64,000 nucleotides of DNA from assembly GCA_032718565.1 (NCBI GenBank), contig JAVGVS010000313.1:292116-356115 (forward strand), given 5' to 3'. Shown here in pieces: positions 23,651 to 35,814 of the stretch (positions are counted from its first letter, which is position 1; every line of letters starts with the position of its first letter). The translations under genes were made by a program, and so were the position numbers. The notes beneath the pieces were generated by a model. The model searched no databases, had not been told where the DNA came from, and saw only the letters and a list, made by a program, of their open reading frames with translations. Origin of the DNA: Distichodus sexfasciatus (lineage: Eukaryota; Chordata; Actinopteri; Characiformes; Distichodontidae).

Positions 23651-25818
23651 GTGTTTTCTGGCCTCCAAAAGCTTACTCCTTCTTGCATTTTCTTCCTGAG
23701 TTCCTTTCAACTCTGTCAAACTCAAACCCCTTCTATTACGGCTTATACATTTCTGGAGTTTATTTAACGAAATGACAAAAAAAAGCGATACTGGGGTGCA
23801 TTCAGAGATGAGGACTGAATTCCTTCACCACCTGGTACCAACAACTGCAGCTCCTTGGAAAAAGACAAAAGCAATTAATAGGTATTATGGAAGGCTGGGC
23901 ACGCCCTAACTTCGCCATTCTCCTCCGCCCTGCGCTTGTCGAAAAAACACAAGTGATGGGCCTCGGCGTTAGCTTTCCGACTGAGTGGGAACAAGCGTTT
24001 CAGCATCGCTGAGTGGGCTGCCGTGGCTTTGATGTCTACCTAGCCGATACCTTGTGGGTAATCTAGCGTCCTGGATTAAGTCTTTATAAGAGGGGGGAAA
24101 AAAAGCTTTCTATTTTTTAACCCCCCCACCCCACCATCTCCCCTCCTCTCTTCTTCAGCCAAGATTGCCATCTCGGCCTCCGTAATCTCTCCGTAATAGA
24201 CGCTAATGCAGAATCACCTGCCACACAAGCCGGGCACATCCAGTTCTGTCGCCGTAAGCTGCTTACGTTCCCATAATGCCAGGTATTTGAGGAATATTCA
24301 TGCCACTAAGTGCTTATGTAATGACTCATAAAGCTCTGCTGGCTCCCCTGCGCTTGCTCGCGCTCCTCCCGAGCCGATTTCCGCCCCTGCTTACCAGCGA
24401 ACCTGCAGGGCATTGTTAGGGATGAAACAGCCCTGCATAAAATCAGCCAAACTCATGCAGGGGACCTGGAGAGCCCAGCGAACTCCGCCGCCAGGTGCCT
24501 TATTCAGCGGTCTCGTAGTCCAAATGGAACTTGGGGGAGTGATGGGGACGAGGAGTGGGAGTTTGGCACAGGAGCTCGGGAAAGAGGTAAAGCCCAGTGT
24601 GAGTCCACACCTAGAGCTTCTCCGTGTAGAAACAATTGACAGGAAATCCACAACTCAATACCAGTCAATGCTGAAGTGGGTACTGCTGGAGCTGCTAGAC
24701 AGCTTTGAAAGTATCCATCAAATTTCAGGAATCAATGGAATTGGATTTTTTATTAAATTATTTGCTATTATATACCACTAGGAAAGCATTACATTCTAGT
24801 CGGAACCACTAGAAACCTTGTGGGATTTGAATTCACCATTAAGAATTTTAAATATTTCCAACTGGAATAGTTTTCTTTCTTACTGGTCTACAGTAAAAAT
24901 TTAATTTCGGGAACTACAAAACCAGCTGGGATTAGCGGATGCTAAAATTGTGCCCCCAAAAATCCTCATTACACTTTCAACCCCAAGTCACAATTGATCA
25001 TTTTTGCTAATGGCGAATTGGTGTAAAGACTAAAAAACATCCAAAAATTCTTTATTTAATGATCAATATCATTGTTCGCTTATTCACGGTGTGGTAGCTG
25101 TCACAGTGCCTCAAAACTGGCGATGGATGGAGAAAAACCACAGAAAAGTGGAGCCGTCTCTTCAAATAACAGCCCGTGGCTCCTTCCGCTTGGCATGCGC
25201 GGGCCTTCATCTGATCCCTTTTGCTTTGTTTAATGCCGAGGCATCCTTAAAAAATGGCTTTATTTGTTTGAGGTTGTTTTTCTATTTATTTCTGTATTTA
25301 CACAGCTCATCCATTTCGGGGAGGGGAGAGGGAGGGATGGGCTTTGTCAAAATCCTGGAAAGGTTTCCTGGCGCTCGCACAAACGTGTCTTGATGACTTA
25401 CAGGGACAAGGGAAAAAGTGAATTATCGCGGGCCAACAGAAGGGGCTACTGCAGAGGAGCAGATTCCGCGAGATCGAGGTTAGGTTGAGAACGTGGAGAT
25501 TTGGGAGATTTACTCCCAGGAAGTGCTGTGTGGGGCCCAGATTTTCAAACTCCAAAATTGCAGCACCTAATTTCTATTCTCCCCCTCCTCGGACGCTGAC
25601 ACACACTGCCAACGAGGAGGCCTGACTCCTGACATCTTATGCAAAGGCTTAAAAAGGATGTATATCCCTCTCATTCAAAAATGAAGAAGTTTAATCAGCG
25701 TTTTATAACAGTACAGTAGATTTTTAGTAACTAATTTGATCCTTAAAAAGTGGTTAGAGACACTAGTGGTTTGATGCTTTTTTAAGCTATTTATTTCAAG
25801 TGGTAGCTGTTCAGTTCT
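23651..25818. other. Unique sequence with possible conserved islands
   Basis: No repeats beyond short runs. The segment at about 24180-24410 is balanced and non-repetitive ('gctaatgcagaatcacctg', 'aggaatattcatgccac', 'cttatgtaatgactcataaa'). It has the look of a conserved non-coding element. The 122- and 100-residue frames here have no known domain. Confidence 0.4.
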
Positions 25819-26298
25819 AAGGGCCTGTTTACACAAATGCAGGTATTTTTATAATCACATTTAAAAAAAAAAAATTTGTTGCAAGATTTGGTTAAAAAAT
25901 CTCCCTGAATAGAACATAAAATGATTCCAAACTTTACGCTTGTCTGTGTCATGTTTATTTCCGTCAGTGAGCAGCAGACCACATGCCTAGCATGGATCAT
26001 GATACAGTAGCCTTCTTCATGGTTACCATAGTTACTTGTGGTATGTAAGTATTTTAAGGTATTAGGGCCCTACGTCCTGGCGTGTTTTAAATACAATTTT
26101 GTCCTATGTTTGTCTGAATCCTATGACCTCAGCGTTCAGAGCTAAGCGACCGGCAGAAAAAAAAAAAGATGTCAGTGGACCGTTTGTTTTACCAACCCTT
26201 AAAGCAAAACACAATAAAACTAAACACATTACATTTTACTCGTATCCACACAGAGTCCAGCGTTTGAAAATCTTCACTCTGGAGAGACATTTTTGAGT
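25819..26298. mobile_element. Possible decayed hAT-like MITE
   Basis: The left text 'agggcctgtttacacaaatg' and the right text 'cgtatccacacagagtccag' with 'cgtttgaaaatcttcactct' resemble the two ends of hAT MITEs such as the 18.88-kb copy. The exact ends cannot be paired. A weaker similar start is at 27058 ('tttagagccttatccacacg'). Confidence 0.3.
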
Positions 26299-29200
26299 GG
26301 CTAAGCGTGTAAGCAACAGCCCAAATGTATAAAAATGTGTTATGCAAATATCTTAGCTCTACTGAGCCAGCAACAAATTAGGAAAGCGTCCATCACAAGC
26401 CATAAAAAGTCTTTTTTTATCTGCAAAACAAGCTGCTGATCTACTGACGTGCACCTATTAGCCCCCAATTCAATTGAGCAATATTAGCAGCGTTTAGCCA
26501 AAATGTTGCTGCAGTGCGGATCCCAAAGAGAGTGCTGAGCTGCGTTAGATAAGATCAAATCACCCTAATTACCTGATTATGGTGAGTAAAGCCCTGATTC
26601 ATCCCCCTTAAACGCAACCCCCACCCCCCTCACGATTTGGCCCCGGAGTTTCTCATGCCGGCTGCACAACTTAACAAGCGGAAACGAGCGATATGCATCA
26701 GCAAAGGGCCAACTCCACCTTCCCTTATCTCACTCAGGTTTCAAATTTGACTCTCTTACTCACTGTGGAAGGAAAACTACACAAACTTGAAATAAAACCA
26801 GGTAGATATCGTGGAAACACACCGGCCAACCAGTTATCCAAGAACTTCTGCATTGCCAAACTGAAGAAATTATTTAGAATTGTAAAATTTTACTTCCTTA
26901 AACACTAAAATGACTAGCAATGTATGTTAGCTGTTGGACTGTTAATGAGGTTAGTCATGTTTCATTCAGTAAAGCCATATTGCCGTTATAGTTTTATTCT
27001 TAGCTGGAAGTCAGGGCGGAAGTGCATGGAAGTGAGGGTGGCGATCATACGCTCAGGATTTAGAGCCTTATCCACACGGGCGTTTAGAATCTTGGCTAAA
27101 TGGGCGTGCTGCGCGTTTTGTTTGCGTTGTGTAGCTGCGCTTGATTGACTTCAGTGAGGCGTTACAGTAGCATTGGTTTCACACTGTTTAACGCCCACCT
27201 GCAGCCCAGATTGTAGTTTCGTGTGTTCACCTGTAGGGGCAGGAATCAGGCTGTCCAAAGTGTTTACCCATGTGCCGAAATATAAAACAATAAAATATAT
27301 AAAATATATAAAAATATAAAGAAATAAACAAGTTCTTGTGGCACATGAAGGACAGTCTTTATCCTGCACGGTTGGTTTTTACATCACCTCTGAAGCGCAT
27401 AATAGGAATATTAAACTAACTTAACGGAATCATGGGATATATTCGGTCCTCTAGGACGTCAACCGAACGCCATGTAAACTCAATAGTGACGTTTTCTTTG
27501 TGTTCGTCTGGATTTCGCCAGAAATTGGAGTCAGGAAAACGGTGCATGCTGAACGCGCAGCCGACCAAACGCAGGTCACGTGTGGACGCTCTGATTCGCT
27601 CCAATGAGCAGCAAAACGGTCACCTGATGCCACAAACACCAGGAAAACGCCTGGACTAAGCCTCATGGTCAACGTCTTTCTATTCGTCATGAGTTAAGCA
27701 AAAGTTTTAAATCTTCCTTGTTCCTACGTTTTCTCCAAATATGTAAAGTACACATCCTAATGACATGCTATTTTTCAGAAAAACCACCTCCAGTTCCCAC
27801 TTTGTACATCAGATAGTCGTAAATGACGCAATTTGGAGTTATAACTTCCCCCCAGGTGCATTGAACGCAGCACAAAATATTAGCCTGGCTTACAGTTAAC
27901 AACACAAAGTGACAGACAAAAAAAAAATTCAAGCTATAACAGAAAAATGAGTCATTTCTTCAGCTCAACATCATTTTAACGTCGCCAATTTGCAGGTGTT
28001 AGGCTCCATATAAATGAGACAGAGCCGTGACCTGCAAACCCTCCCCAGTCGTCACTGTTTGGGATTTATGAGGTAACGATACGCCGGACGCCAAGTGTGT
28101 GAGGTGTGTGTTAGCGTGTGTGTGTGAGCTCATATTTAGTTTCTCCATTTCCCTGCTTTGTAAAACGTCCCGTTTTCGACCGGACCCCTGCAACCTCGGC
28201 ACACTCGCTGGTCAAATATTTTCTTTGTCTCGTTTTCGCTCAACAATGGATCTCCGCCGGTGAAGTGAGGTGCAGTCATCCTGTGTTGTGCTTTGCTAGA
28301 TAAAGGGAAAGTGTCTTAACAACAAAAGATGTGCTGCGGTACGTGAGGCGAAAGACGTCTTCATTTGGCTGTTTGCAGGGTCAAATTCATTGTCTCTTTT
28401 TTGTCGGGTGTCTGAGGTTTGTACTGTAGCATGGTTTATTAGATTAAGTACTAAAAAAAATGAAAAAAAGCACTATTTTAGAATCTTGGTGTCCTTAACT
28501 ATTGTCCATTTTAACACATGAAGTGTGTAGCACGGTTAATTTTGACCTCTACGTTAGATTTAGTCTTAAGAACGAACGCGGTGAAGCTTTTTTGTAACTG
28601 AGCAACAACAAAAGAGAAAGCGCCGAGAAATCTTTCGCTCTGGAAATTGAGGACACTCCCTCATAAAACCACTGTTGAGTGAACCTGGGCCTTTAAAGTG
28701 CAGTGTCACAAACGCAACCTCAAACAGTGAGGCACTTTAGATCTTTAGATCAAAGTAAAAGTTATCATTTTGAGTAAACAGTGAATTTGTCATTTGGGTA
28801 AATACCAGCACACCCATCGCTCTTGTGCGACTGGTGATGCCAGCGCTCCTGTGAGTGAAATATTCCTTTAATTCCTCTCTCTTTAGTATGGCTTCTACTC
28901 CTCATACAAAAAGCTCTCAAATATTTTGTCGATATTGGCTCTCGCTTGCCCAGCGATTTTTCCCCACTACATATCACTTCCCACTTTTGACAATTATGGT
29001 ACAGTAGCAGCTCCTATGGTTTGCACTTGACAGGGGTCAAAGCCTGGGGTGAAAGTCAAATTTTTAAGCCTCCTGACAGCTTCCCTAAGGGTCAGCATTG
29101 CTGAGATATTGATTTGTAGAAGCTCGATCATTGCGTCAGTCTCTTCGCTGGCCGCAGTAAAAATGATTTGATCAATTAGTCATGTTAACACTACTTTCAA

Positions 29201-29999
29201 TCCTGTCAACTTACAAACATAAAATAACTTCAGTGTTAAAATGCCACACGGGAACTTTGTCAGTTTTGTTGCCAAAGATTTGTATTTATCTCATCAATGT
29301 CTCTTCTTAGTCATGGAAAAATGTTCATCAAACTGCATATTATACACAGTTGTTTTTTAATTTAATCGCTTATTGCCATGTCTTGTAAACAAACAGATAC
29401 ATCGAAGTTTCATTATTAAAAATCTATTTTTTGATCAGGTTTCGCAAAAGTACATTTATTTTAGGTATTATTCTACTTTCTTGGAAGTGCCCAAGGAAGC
29501 TTATTTATTATTATTATTATTATATTTTTGATAGGATTAGTTTATTATTTTTTATTGTATTTTTAAAAAATAAATAAATTGTTCCTATTTAACTATATTA
29601 TTGTTTTTCTTATTTTATATTGTTTTTCTTTTCTTATTTTTATATTTTGTTAGTATTAGATCGAAATCTATTCAAAATTATTATTGATATATTTTTGTTG
29701 ACTAAATAAAAAAAAAACATTAGAACATTATCCTGTAATTATGACATACTATAGAAAAAGCTGTAATTAGTATTACAAATAATATACTAACACTAATTAG
29801 TATACACTAATAGTAAATATTAATACAAGTATAAATTATAGTGTTATTAATATTAGGTGCAAATAGTAATTAATGTGTGTATTTTCACCAATTAATCTTT
29901 CTCATTATTACTCATAATTACATATTTTTCTCATTTTTTTTTGATGAATGTCATGTGATTCAAAAGTCATTAAAAAATTTGTCAATCTTTTCCAGCAGT
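26299..29999. other. Unique, partly AT-rich sequence
   Basis: Contains a short interrupted TG run at 28100-28128 and (ATT)n at 29507-29524. The region 29340-29940 is very AT-rich. No open frame has a recognisable domain. I see no gene. Confidence 0.5.
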
Positions 30000-30151
30000 G
30001 TGTGTTTGTGTGTGTGTGTGTATGTGTGTGTGTGTGTGTGTGTGTGTAGTGTGTGTGTGGGTGTGTAGGGGTGTGTGTGTGTGTGTATGTGTGTGTGTGG
30101 GTGTGTAAAAGTGTGTGTGTGTGTGTGTATGTGTAGGTGTGTGTGTGTGTA

Positions 30152-30183
<32 letters not shown>

Positions 30184-30338
30184 GGTGTGTAAGTGTGTGT
30201 GTGTGTATGTGTGGGTGTGTAAGTGTGTGTGTGTTTGTGTGTGTGTGTGTTTGTGTGTATGTGTGGGTGTGTAAGTGTGTGTGTGTGTGTGTATGTGTGT
30301 GTGGGTGTGTAAGTTTGTGCGTGTGTGTGTGTGTGTGC
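30000..30338 (+). repeat. Compound (TG)n array with internal higher-order units
   Basis: About 340 bp of TG dinucleotides broken at intervals by 'tatg', 'tgggtgtgtaag' and 'ttg'. The phrase 'tatgtgtgggtgtgtaagtg' recurs several times, so the array has units of tens of bp above the dinucleotide level. Long frames on both strands (poly His-Thr, poly Cys-Val) are artefacts of the repeat. Confidence 0.95.
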
Positions 30339-30937
30339 AGTTCCTGTGTTGATACTTGCATGCAGCATCTCCCCACGGCCTCTACTCTATGGAGTCTCCC
30401 CAGCTGTTGAACAGGATACACTTAGAGAACACAGCGTTGTGACCTCGCATACATTATGTAATGCCTCTTCACCATTAAACGTCGCCAAATGGCTGGACGA
30501 TATGAACTCATCTCGATATCCACATACGTCCATTAGAACGGGGCAGTTGGGTGTAACACTCACCCGGCGTCTCACACCCCTGGAGTTGAAGTTTAAAGCG
30601 CTCTTCTCCCCCTCCTTCACATGGTGCTCGTAAGCAAAAGATCTTCAAGACACTCCTAGAAACAGAAACAAATACGCTCAACAATCAGAGCTGTTTCATG
30701 TCATGGGACGAGGCTCGAGTCTCTCCAAAAATGCACCTTGAGACCCCCTCCCCAAAAAGTCTTTCACCCAGCGATCACATTTACATCGAGGCAGTGTTGC
30801 ACTTCACAGTTTGTTTTATTGCTCGCTTGTGGCTTGTGGCTTGTGTCAGCGTTAATCTGAATTACACATTCCTTTATGTACTGTATATATATATTCATTG
30901 TGGGATATTTGAACATATTTGTATGATCTATTGTAAA

Positions 30938-30938
<1 letters not shown>
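30339..30938. other. Unique sequence between simple repeats
   Basis: Non-repetitive with balanced base composition at 30340-30860. No recognised gene. Confidence 0.5.

Positions 30939-31014
<76 letters not shown>
30939..31014. repeat. (ATT)n microsatellite
   Basis: Uninterrupted ATT run. The poly-Tyr and poly-Ile frames here are repeat artefacts. Confidence 0.97.
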
Positions 31015-31016
<2 letters not shown>

Positions 31017-31277
31017 CTTTTCCCAGAAATAGAAAAAAACATTGTGTTAATATTATTTGTTTCCTTATATTTTCTTTATGATAAAATGTATTAAAATATG
31101 AACATCTTTATTAAAATTAAATAAAATTGTCATTAATTGTTCTTTTATCATGTATTTTAAAAATAAATGCATTTTAAAAACATTATTAATATTTTATTAT
31201 TATAATACTTTCTTGGAAATAAAAAATATTTTTTAAATGTTATTAATAATATCATTTGCATAACATTATTGGTATAA

Positions 31278-31278
31278 C

Positions 31279-31368
<90 letters not shown>
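31278..31368. repeat. (ATT)n microsatellite
   Basis: A second uninterrupted ATT run, about 260 bp from the first. Both are followed by text around 'ctttt/tttc...ggaaat', and the sequence between them is AT-rich. Confidence 0.97.
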
Positions 31369-31369
<1 letters not shown>

Positions 31370-31423
31370 GAATTGAGGGCATGTTTTTTTAGCATTCTTG
31401 CCTAGTATAAACATTTGATACAT

Positions 31424-31522
31424 GACACACACACACACACACCTTAGAAATTATCAAGCTATTTCCTGTGCCTCCCCTCACCTTAAAGCGATCTCTGGAG
31501 ACTGGGTCAGATGTAGGAAACG

Positions 31523-31562
<40 letters not shown>

Positions 31563-31712
31563 GAGATAGGAGGAGGAGGGGGAGAGAGAGAGAGGTGTAA
31601 GGCAGAGACAGAGAAAAGGGAAAAAGTAAGGAAGAAAGAAGGAAAGAGAAGACAAGAAAGAGGGGATGAAAAAAGAAGAGAGAGAGAGCAAAGAAGAGAA
31701 GTAGACGAGAGA

Positions 31713-31743
<31 letters not shown>

Positions 31744-31841
31744 TGACATCGCACCTCAGGAATCCCCAGCAAACTGCCAAACAGGAATCAGAACATTGTG
31801 TGTGTGTGTGTGTTCGTGTGTTTTCGTGTGTGTGTGTGTTC
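31424..31841 (+). repeat. CA / GA / TG compound simple-repeat cluster
   Basis: (CA)n at 31424-31442, then a long polypurine GA/GAA tract (31524-31745) with almost no pyrimidines, then interrupted (TG)n at 31797-31841. The frames in this segment (Arg-Glu on plus, Ser-Leu on minus) are low-complexity and not called. Confidence 0.9.
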
Positions 31842-33219
31842 CCCTTGTCACTGTACTGCTGTTATGTTCAGTCTCATGTTAATGTTAATTACATCTGAAA
31901 TGACTTCTTTCTCAGAATGAAAATGATTAAACGATAGTTGTAAAGGCTGAATATGAAGAGCTGGAAAACAAACCACTTTTCATCTGTAACATGAAGACCA
32001 GCTCAACCTGTGAACAACTTCAACTGCGTTATTTACTCTCGGGCAAAAAACGATCATCGTAAACAAGAACAAAATCTATAATGAAGTTAAATGTAATTAT
32101 TATATTATATATTATTAGTTACTGTTATTACAAAGTAATTCACATTACAATATTACGGTCTCTAAATTGTAACTTGTCATTGGCATAATGCAGAACGCAA
32201 GCGTGTAAGAAGATTGTACATTTGCACGTCGGCGTAAACAAGCCGGAATCTCTTCTGCGCGCGGTGCGGAAACGGCAAGAATTCAGGCCGAGCGTCCTCC
32301 GGGATTTGAGAGGAACCGTCTGGGCCTTTCTCACCGCGCCATCCCTCGCACCGTCTCAGTGCTCGAGCTGAACCTTATCATTACCCGACCTCAAGGCAAA
32401 CACCAAAGCGCCACTGTCTGCATTCTGTCACGACCGGCCTGTGGCAGCGACTCTGCCCAAAACCTACACACACAACATCTTCTATTTTACAAGCTCGACA
32501 GGGAGCGAGGTGAACTGCCACAAACTTAGATGTTCTCCCAGAAATTATAAAAAGCAAAGTATAATTATTTCACCTCAAACTTCTAGAATAGGGATCGTTC
32601 ACGGGCACCACTGTAGGTCAAAGGTTAAAGTCCTGAGTCCTGAGTCTGTAAATAGCTCTCCTTTTGGATTAGCGACATATACTTGCATTAAATAAATATA
32701 TAATTTAATAAATAAATGATTTTAAGATTTTGAATATTGATGTCTTTCTGTATTTTTCATGTCAAATCCAGTTGAACTCACATACATAATAATAATGATA
32801 CACGTTTGTTAACTCCATTTACAGCAAAAGGTTGAATGTTGATTTATTTACATTTTGAAAATAAATCACAGCATAATTTACTGTAATGTCAAAGTGCACA
32901 ATAATCAACACATTACACTTTGTTATGAAGTTATTTCATAATATGCACATATATTCAAGTACTGATACGCAAAAAATGATTTGATACGTAAGTATAGTAT
33001 TTATACAATATTCTTTACTTCATAATTGTCCAACTTTTAGCTTTTTAGCTGGTGGATAGACGAAGTCTTTTTAACAAGGCCGGGACACATTTCTTCAAAA
33101 GCCTCTACAAACATGTAACATTCCAACATCAAAATTTGTTCAAATTCCTCACAAGTTTCATCCTTAAACAGTATTATCTTAATTCAATATACAACCATTC
33201 GACATTCACTGATATCACA
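31842..33219. other. Unique sequence
   Basis: GC-richer around 32210-32450, AT-rich at 32690-33020. No recognised gene or element. Confidence 0.5.
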
Positions 33220-33292
33220 AAATCTACCGCGGTACGATTTTAATTCGATTCAATTCAGGAGGCAGCGATCGATACTCGACCTCAACAAAATG
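33220..33292. mobile_element. Relic of 'gattcaggag' element
   Basis: 'accgcggtacgattttaatt' then 'cgattcaattcaggaggcag' and 'cgatcgatactcg' match the relic family seen at 4500 and 45425. It is truncated at the start of the SINE that follows. Confidence 0.4.
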
Positions 33293-33293
33293 T

Positions 33294-33446
33294 GACCTCT
33301 GCATTTGACCCATCTGTGCAGGAGCAGTGGGCAGCTTTTTGACAGCACCCGGGGAGCAACTTTTGTGGACGGTACCTTAGTGATACCTTTTCCGGTCCAG
33401 GATTTGAACCGACGACCCTCTAATCAAGGGGCCAACTTCCTAACCC
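33294..33446 (-). mobile_element. SINE family A, internally deleted
   Basis: Minus strand. Contains 'aatgtgacctctgcatttga', 'aggagcagtgggcagc', 'ggtaccttagtgatacc' and the antisense box B 'aggatttgaaccg'. The extreme tail and part of the centre are missing. Confidence 0.8.
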
Positions 33447-34935
33447 AGTCAAAAGAATAAAAAAGCAATGTAACAACATATTTCAAAATGAGGGTTCAGG
33501 CTAAAATGACAGCATCACTGGATCCTCATAACGCCTTGCAAAGATTCTCACAAAAAATAAAGTTGCGTTTCCTATCAAAACAGAAAAGAGACGCATTTTG
33601 GCCGGTTATCGCCGAAATGTAATATCTGTTATCTGGGGCGCTTATTTGTAGCCCATTACTCATGGCGACAGCGATGGACACGGCATTTTCGGGGTTGTGA
33701 CACAGGTAATGTTTGGCTCCGAGCATGAGAAAGAGCAGAAGTTTAGGGGAGAGAGCGAGGTTTAAGTGAGACCCACAATCCTTATCTGATCTCTCAAATC
33801 CAGGAAATAAGAGATCATATCCAGACACGGCCAGTCTGGCAAACCGGACCAGAGACCGGGGGGGAGTTATTTCCAAATTCGGGGCACGAGTTTGAACTGT
33901 GTTTATGTGTAGAGACGAGGTAAAGACTCTAAAACTGTGTGAATGTTAAAGGGGTACAAAACACTGATTATTTAGAGATTTTTGCCACCACACATTTTGA
34001 TTTGGGACTCAAACAACAATAGCAAAAATGGTGATTTTTCGGCTATTTTCTTTGTCCACTTTTTAAAACCACTGGATTTGGGAGACGGTCTGCTAGTCGT
34101 AATTAAAACTTTCCAGTCGTGTAACTTAAACTTCTAAAATGCCAAATTCGGGAATTAAAACCTGCACCAGTCGCAAACTTTTAGACTCTCCAGGCTGTTT
34201 TCAACCCTTTTGCCTTTTTATTGAATTCAAGAATTCAGAACGTAGTGAAGTCCACGTTGCAGGGGTAGCTACCTAAAATTAGCAACGCTGCTAATTGAAC
34301 AACTTTTCTCAGTAACTTATTAGTAGCAAAACCGCTTCTAAAATGTCTCAGTATATGAGGTGGATGTGTGTATTATTTGAGCTGGCGTCATAAAGCGACA
34401 TGCTCAGAAATTATTATTTAGAAAGAGTTTATTGAGAAACGAAATAAATATCTTAAATCAGAAGATGTACTTGTGCAGTCTAGCTACCGTCGACGTCTGC
34501 GCATGTGTGAGACGGCTGAATTTCTGCATGTTTGTATCACCTCACAACATGGGGTCAAAATAGTGTCGCAATCCAACGTTAATCCCCGCGGGGCAAAATA
34601 AAAGCCTATTTTCATATTTTCCAAGGCGAAATAATAGCAAACTCCCCGACACATCTGTCCCCGCCGGCTTAGCTTATCTGTGCCTTCACAGGCGAATCGT
34701 ATTACACTGCACTTAATGCATCACCTTATTAAAGCGCTGTTTATTTGGACTTACCGGGCCTCCTATGTCCCGGTTTAATAGCACACTTAGCGGGGCTTTT
34801 AGCAGGAAAGCTGGTGGACGCGCGCTACTTTCAGCATGGCAAGGTACGGGATTATGAGCGCGCTTCAGCCGTCCATATTCCGGATGAGTTTGCAGTGCTG
34901 GTATGAAGAGAAAATAATAAAATAATTATTGAGCC
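33447..34935. other. Unique sequence with candidate regulatory islands
   Basis: Non-repetitive. At 33520-33870 there are GATA-like sites ('gttatctggg', 'ttatctgatct'), and a 116-residue minus-strand frame with no recognisable domain. At 34600-34900 there is an inverted repeat 'accggg'/'cccggt' (34753-34774) in AT-balanced DNA. I see no gene. Confidence 0.4.
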
Positions 34936-35197
34936 GTTACTCAGTTGGTAGCGCAGCGGTTAGTTGGCTGTGTGATCTGCAGGTTGCTGGTTTAAGTGCT
35001 GGACCGAAAAAAAGGTACCACTGAGGTACTCATGAGCTAGGTACCATTCTCAAGCACTGCTGCCTGGGTGCTGGCAAAAAAACTGCCCACTGTTGCTTCA
35101 TGGATGGGTCAAATGCAGAGATCACTTTTGGATTTTGTGGACTGTGTGGTGTGCTGTGGTGTGTTCACAATGACAGATAATTGCTCACTTAATTCAC
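34936..35197 (+). mobile_element. SINE family A, near full length
   Basis: Plus strand: box-A-like 'tagcgcagcggttagttgg', box-B region 'ggttgctggtttaag', body 'ggtaccactgaggtactcat', 'ctgcccactgttgcttcatg' and tail 'gttcacaatgacagataatt'. This is one of the two best copies for building the family consensus. Confidence 0.88.
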
Positions 35198-35329
35198 TGT
35201 ATTTATTTGGGTTTGGGACCAGCGCTAAGAAAATACACTGACTTCTGCATCACCAGGTGCCGCGATGCTTGTATGGCTTTTACTTCATTGGACTGTAGCT
35301 CCTGAGAGGCCTAAACGGCGATGGTAAAA

Positions 35330-35495
35330 CCAGTTTGTGTCGCCCCGCTGTTAATAACCTTGAACTTGACATCAGCGTTGATGGAATGCAGACCAGACAT
35401 AATTGCCCTAATGGCTTTAATAGCTGCCGAGACACAATAAATCACAGCCGTCTCAGTGAGTGCGATTTATTAGGAGATTGTTAAGTTGTTGTAAC
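35330..35495. promoter_or_regulatory. Candidate conserved non-coding element
   Basis: Dense in TAAT-type homeodomain cores and containing a perfect 8-bp inverted repeat, 'aataaatc' (35436-35443) and 'gatttatt' (35464-35471). It is non-repetitive and non-coding. This is a pattern-based suggestion only. Confidence 0.25.
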
Positions 35496-35600
35496 GTTAC
35501 TTGTTCCCCTTTAGCAAGCCCAGGACTGTTGATTGGTCAGGCATAAAAGCGTCAGCCAATCACCACCCTCAATTTACATGGTATTCACTGTTAGAAAAAT

Positions 35601-35800
35601 AGGTGCTGGAGGTGCTCTAGTGGTTATGATGCTCATCTCTGGACCAAGAGGTCTTGGGTTTGAATCCTACTTCCAGCACTACCATCACTGGGTGTTTGAG
35701 CAAACCCTTATCGCAAAGTTGCTCAAAGAAAACTGTCCCTGAAATTAGGAAATGCTTCTAGGTTCTAGGAAAAGGCTCTGGATAAGAGCATCTGCCAAAT
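35601..35800 (+). mobile_element. V-SINE-like element, copy 1
   Basis: tRNA-like head ('gctctagtggttatgatgct', box-B 'gggtttgaatcct'), middle 'gaaaactgtccctgaaatta' and the conserved 'gctctggataagagcatctg'. The last motif is shared by the vertebrate V-SINE superfamily and related fish SINEs. Confidence 0.8.
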
Positions 35801-35814
35801 TGGGTCTGCTAAAC

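Noticed and set aside
29960..30421. His-Thr and Cys-Val frames up to 153 residues
   Set aside because: TG/CA microsatellite artefacts.
34936..35020. Functional tRNA gene
   Set aside because: The tRNA-like boxes belong to a SINE head. No full cloverleaf or anticodon stem is credible.
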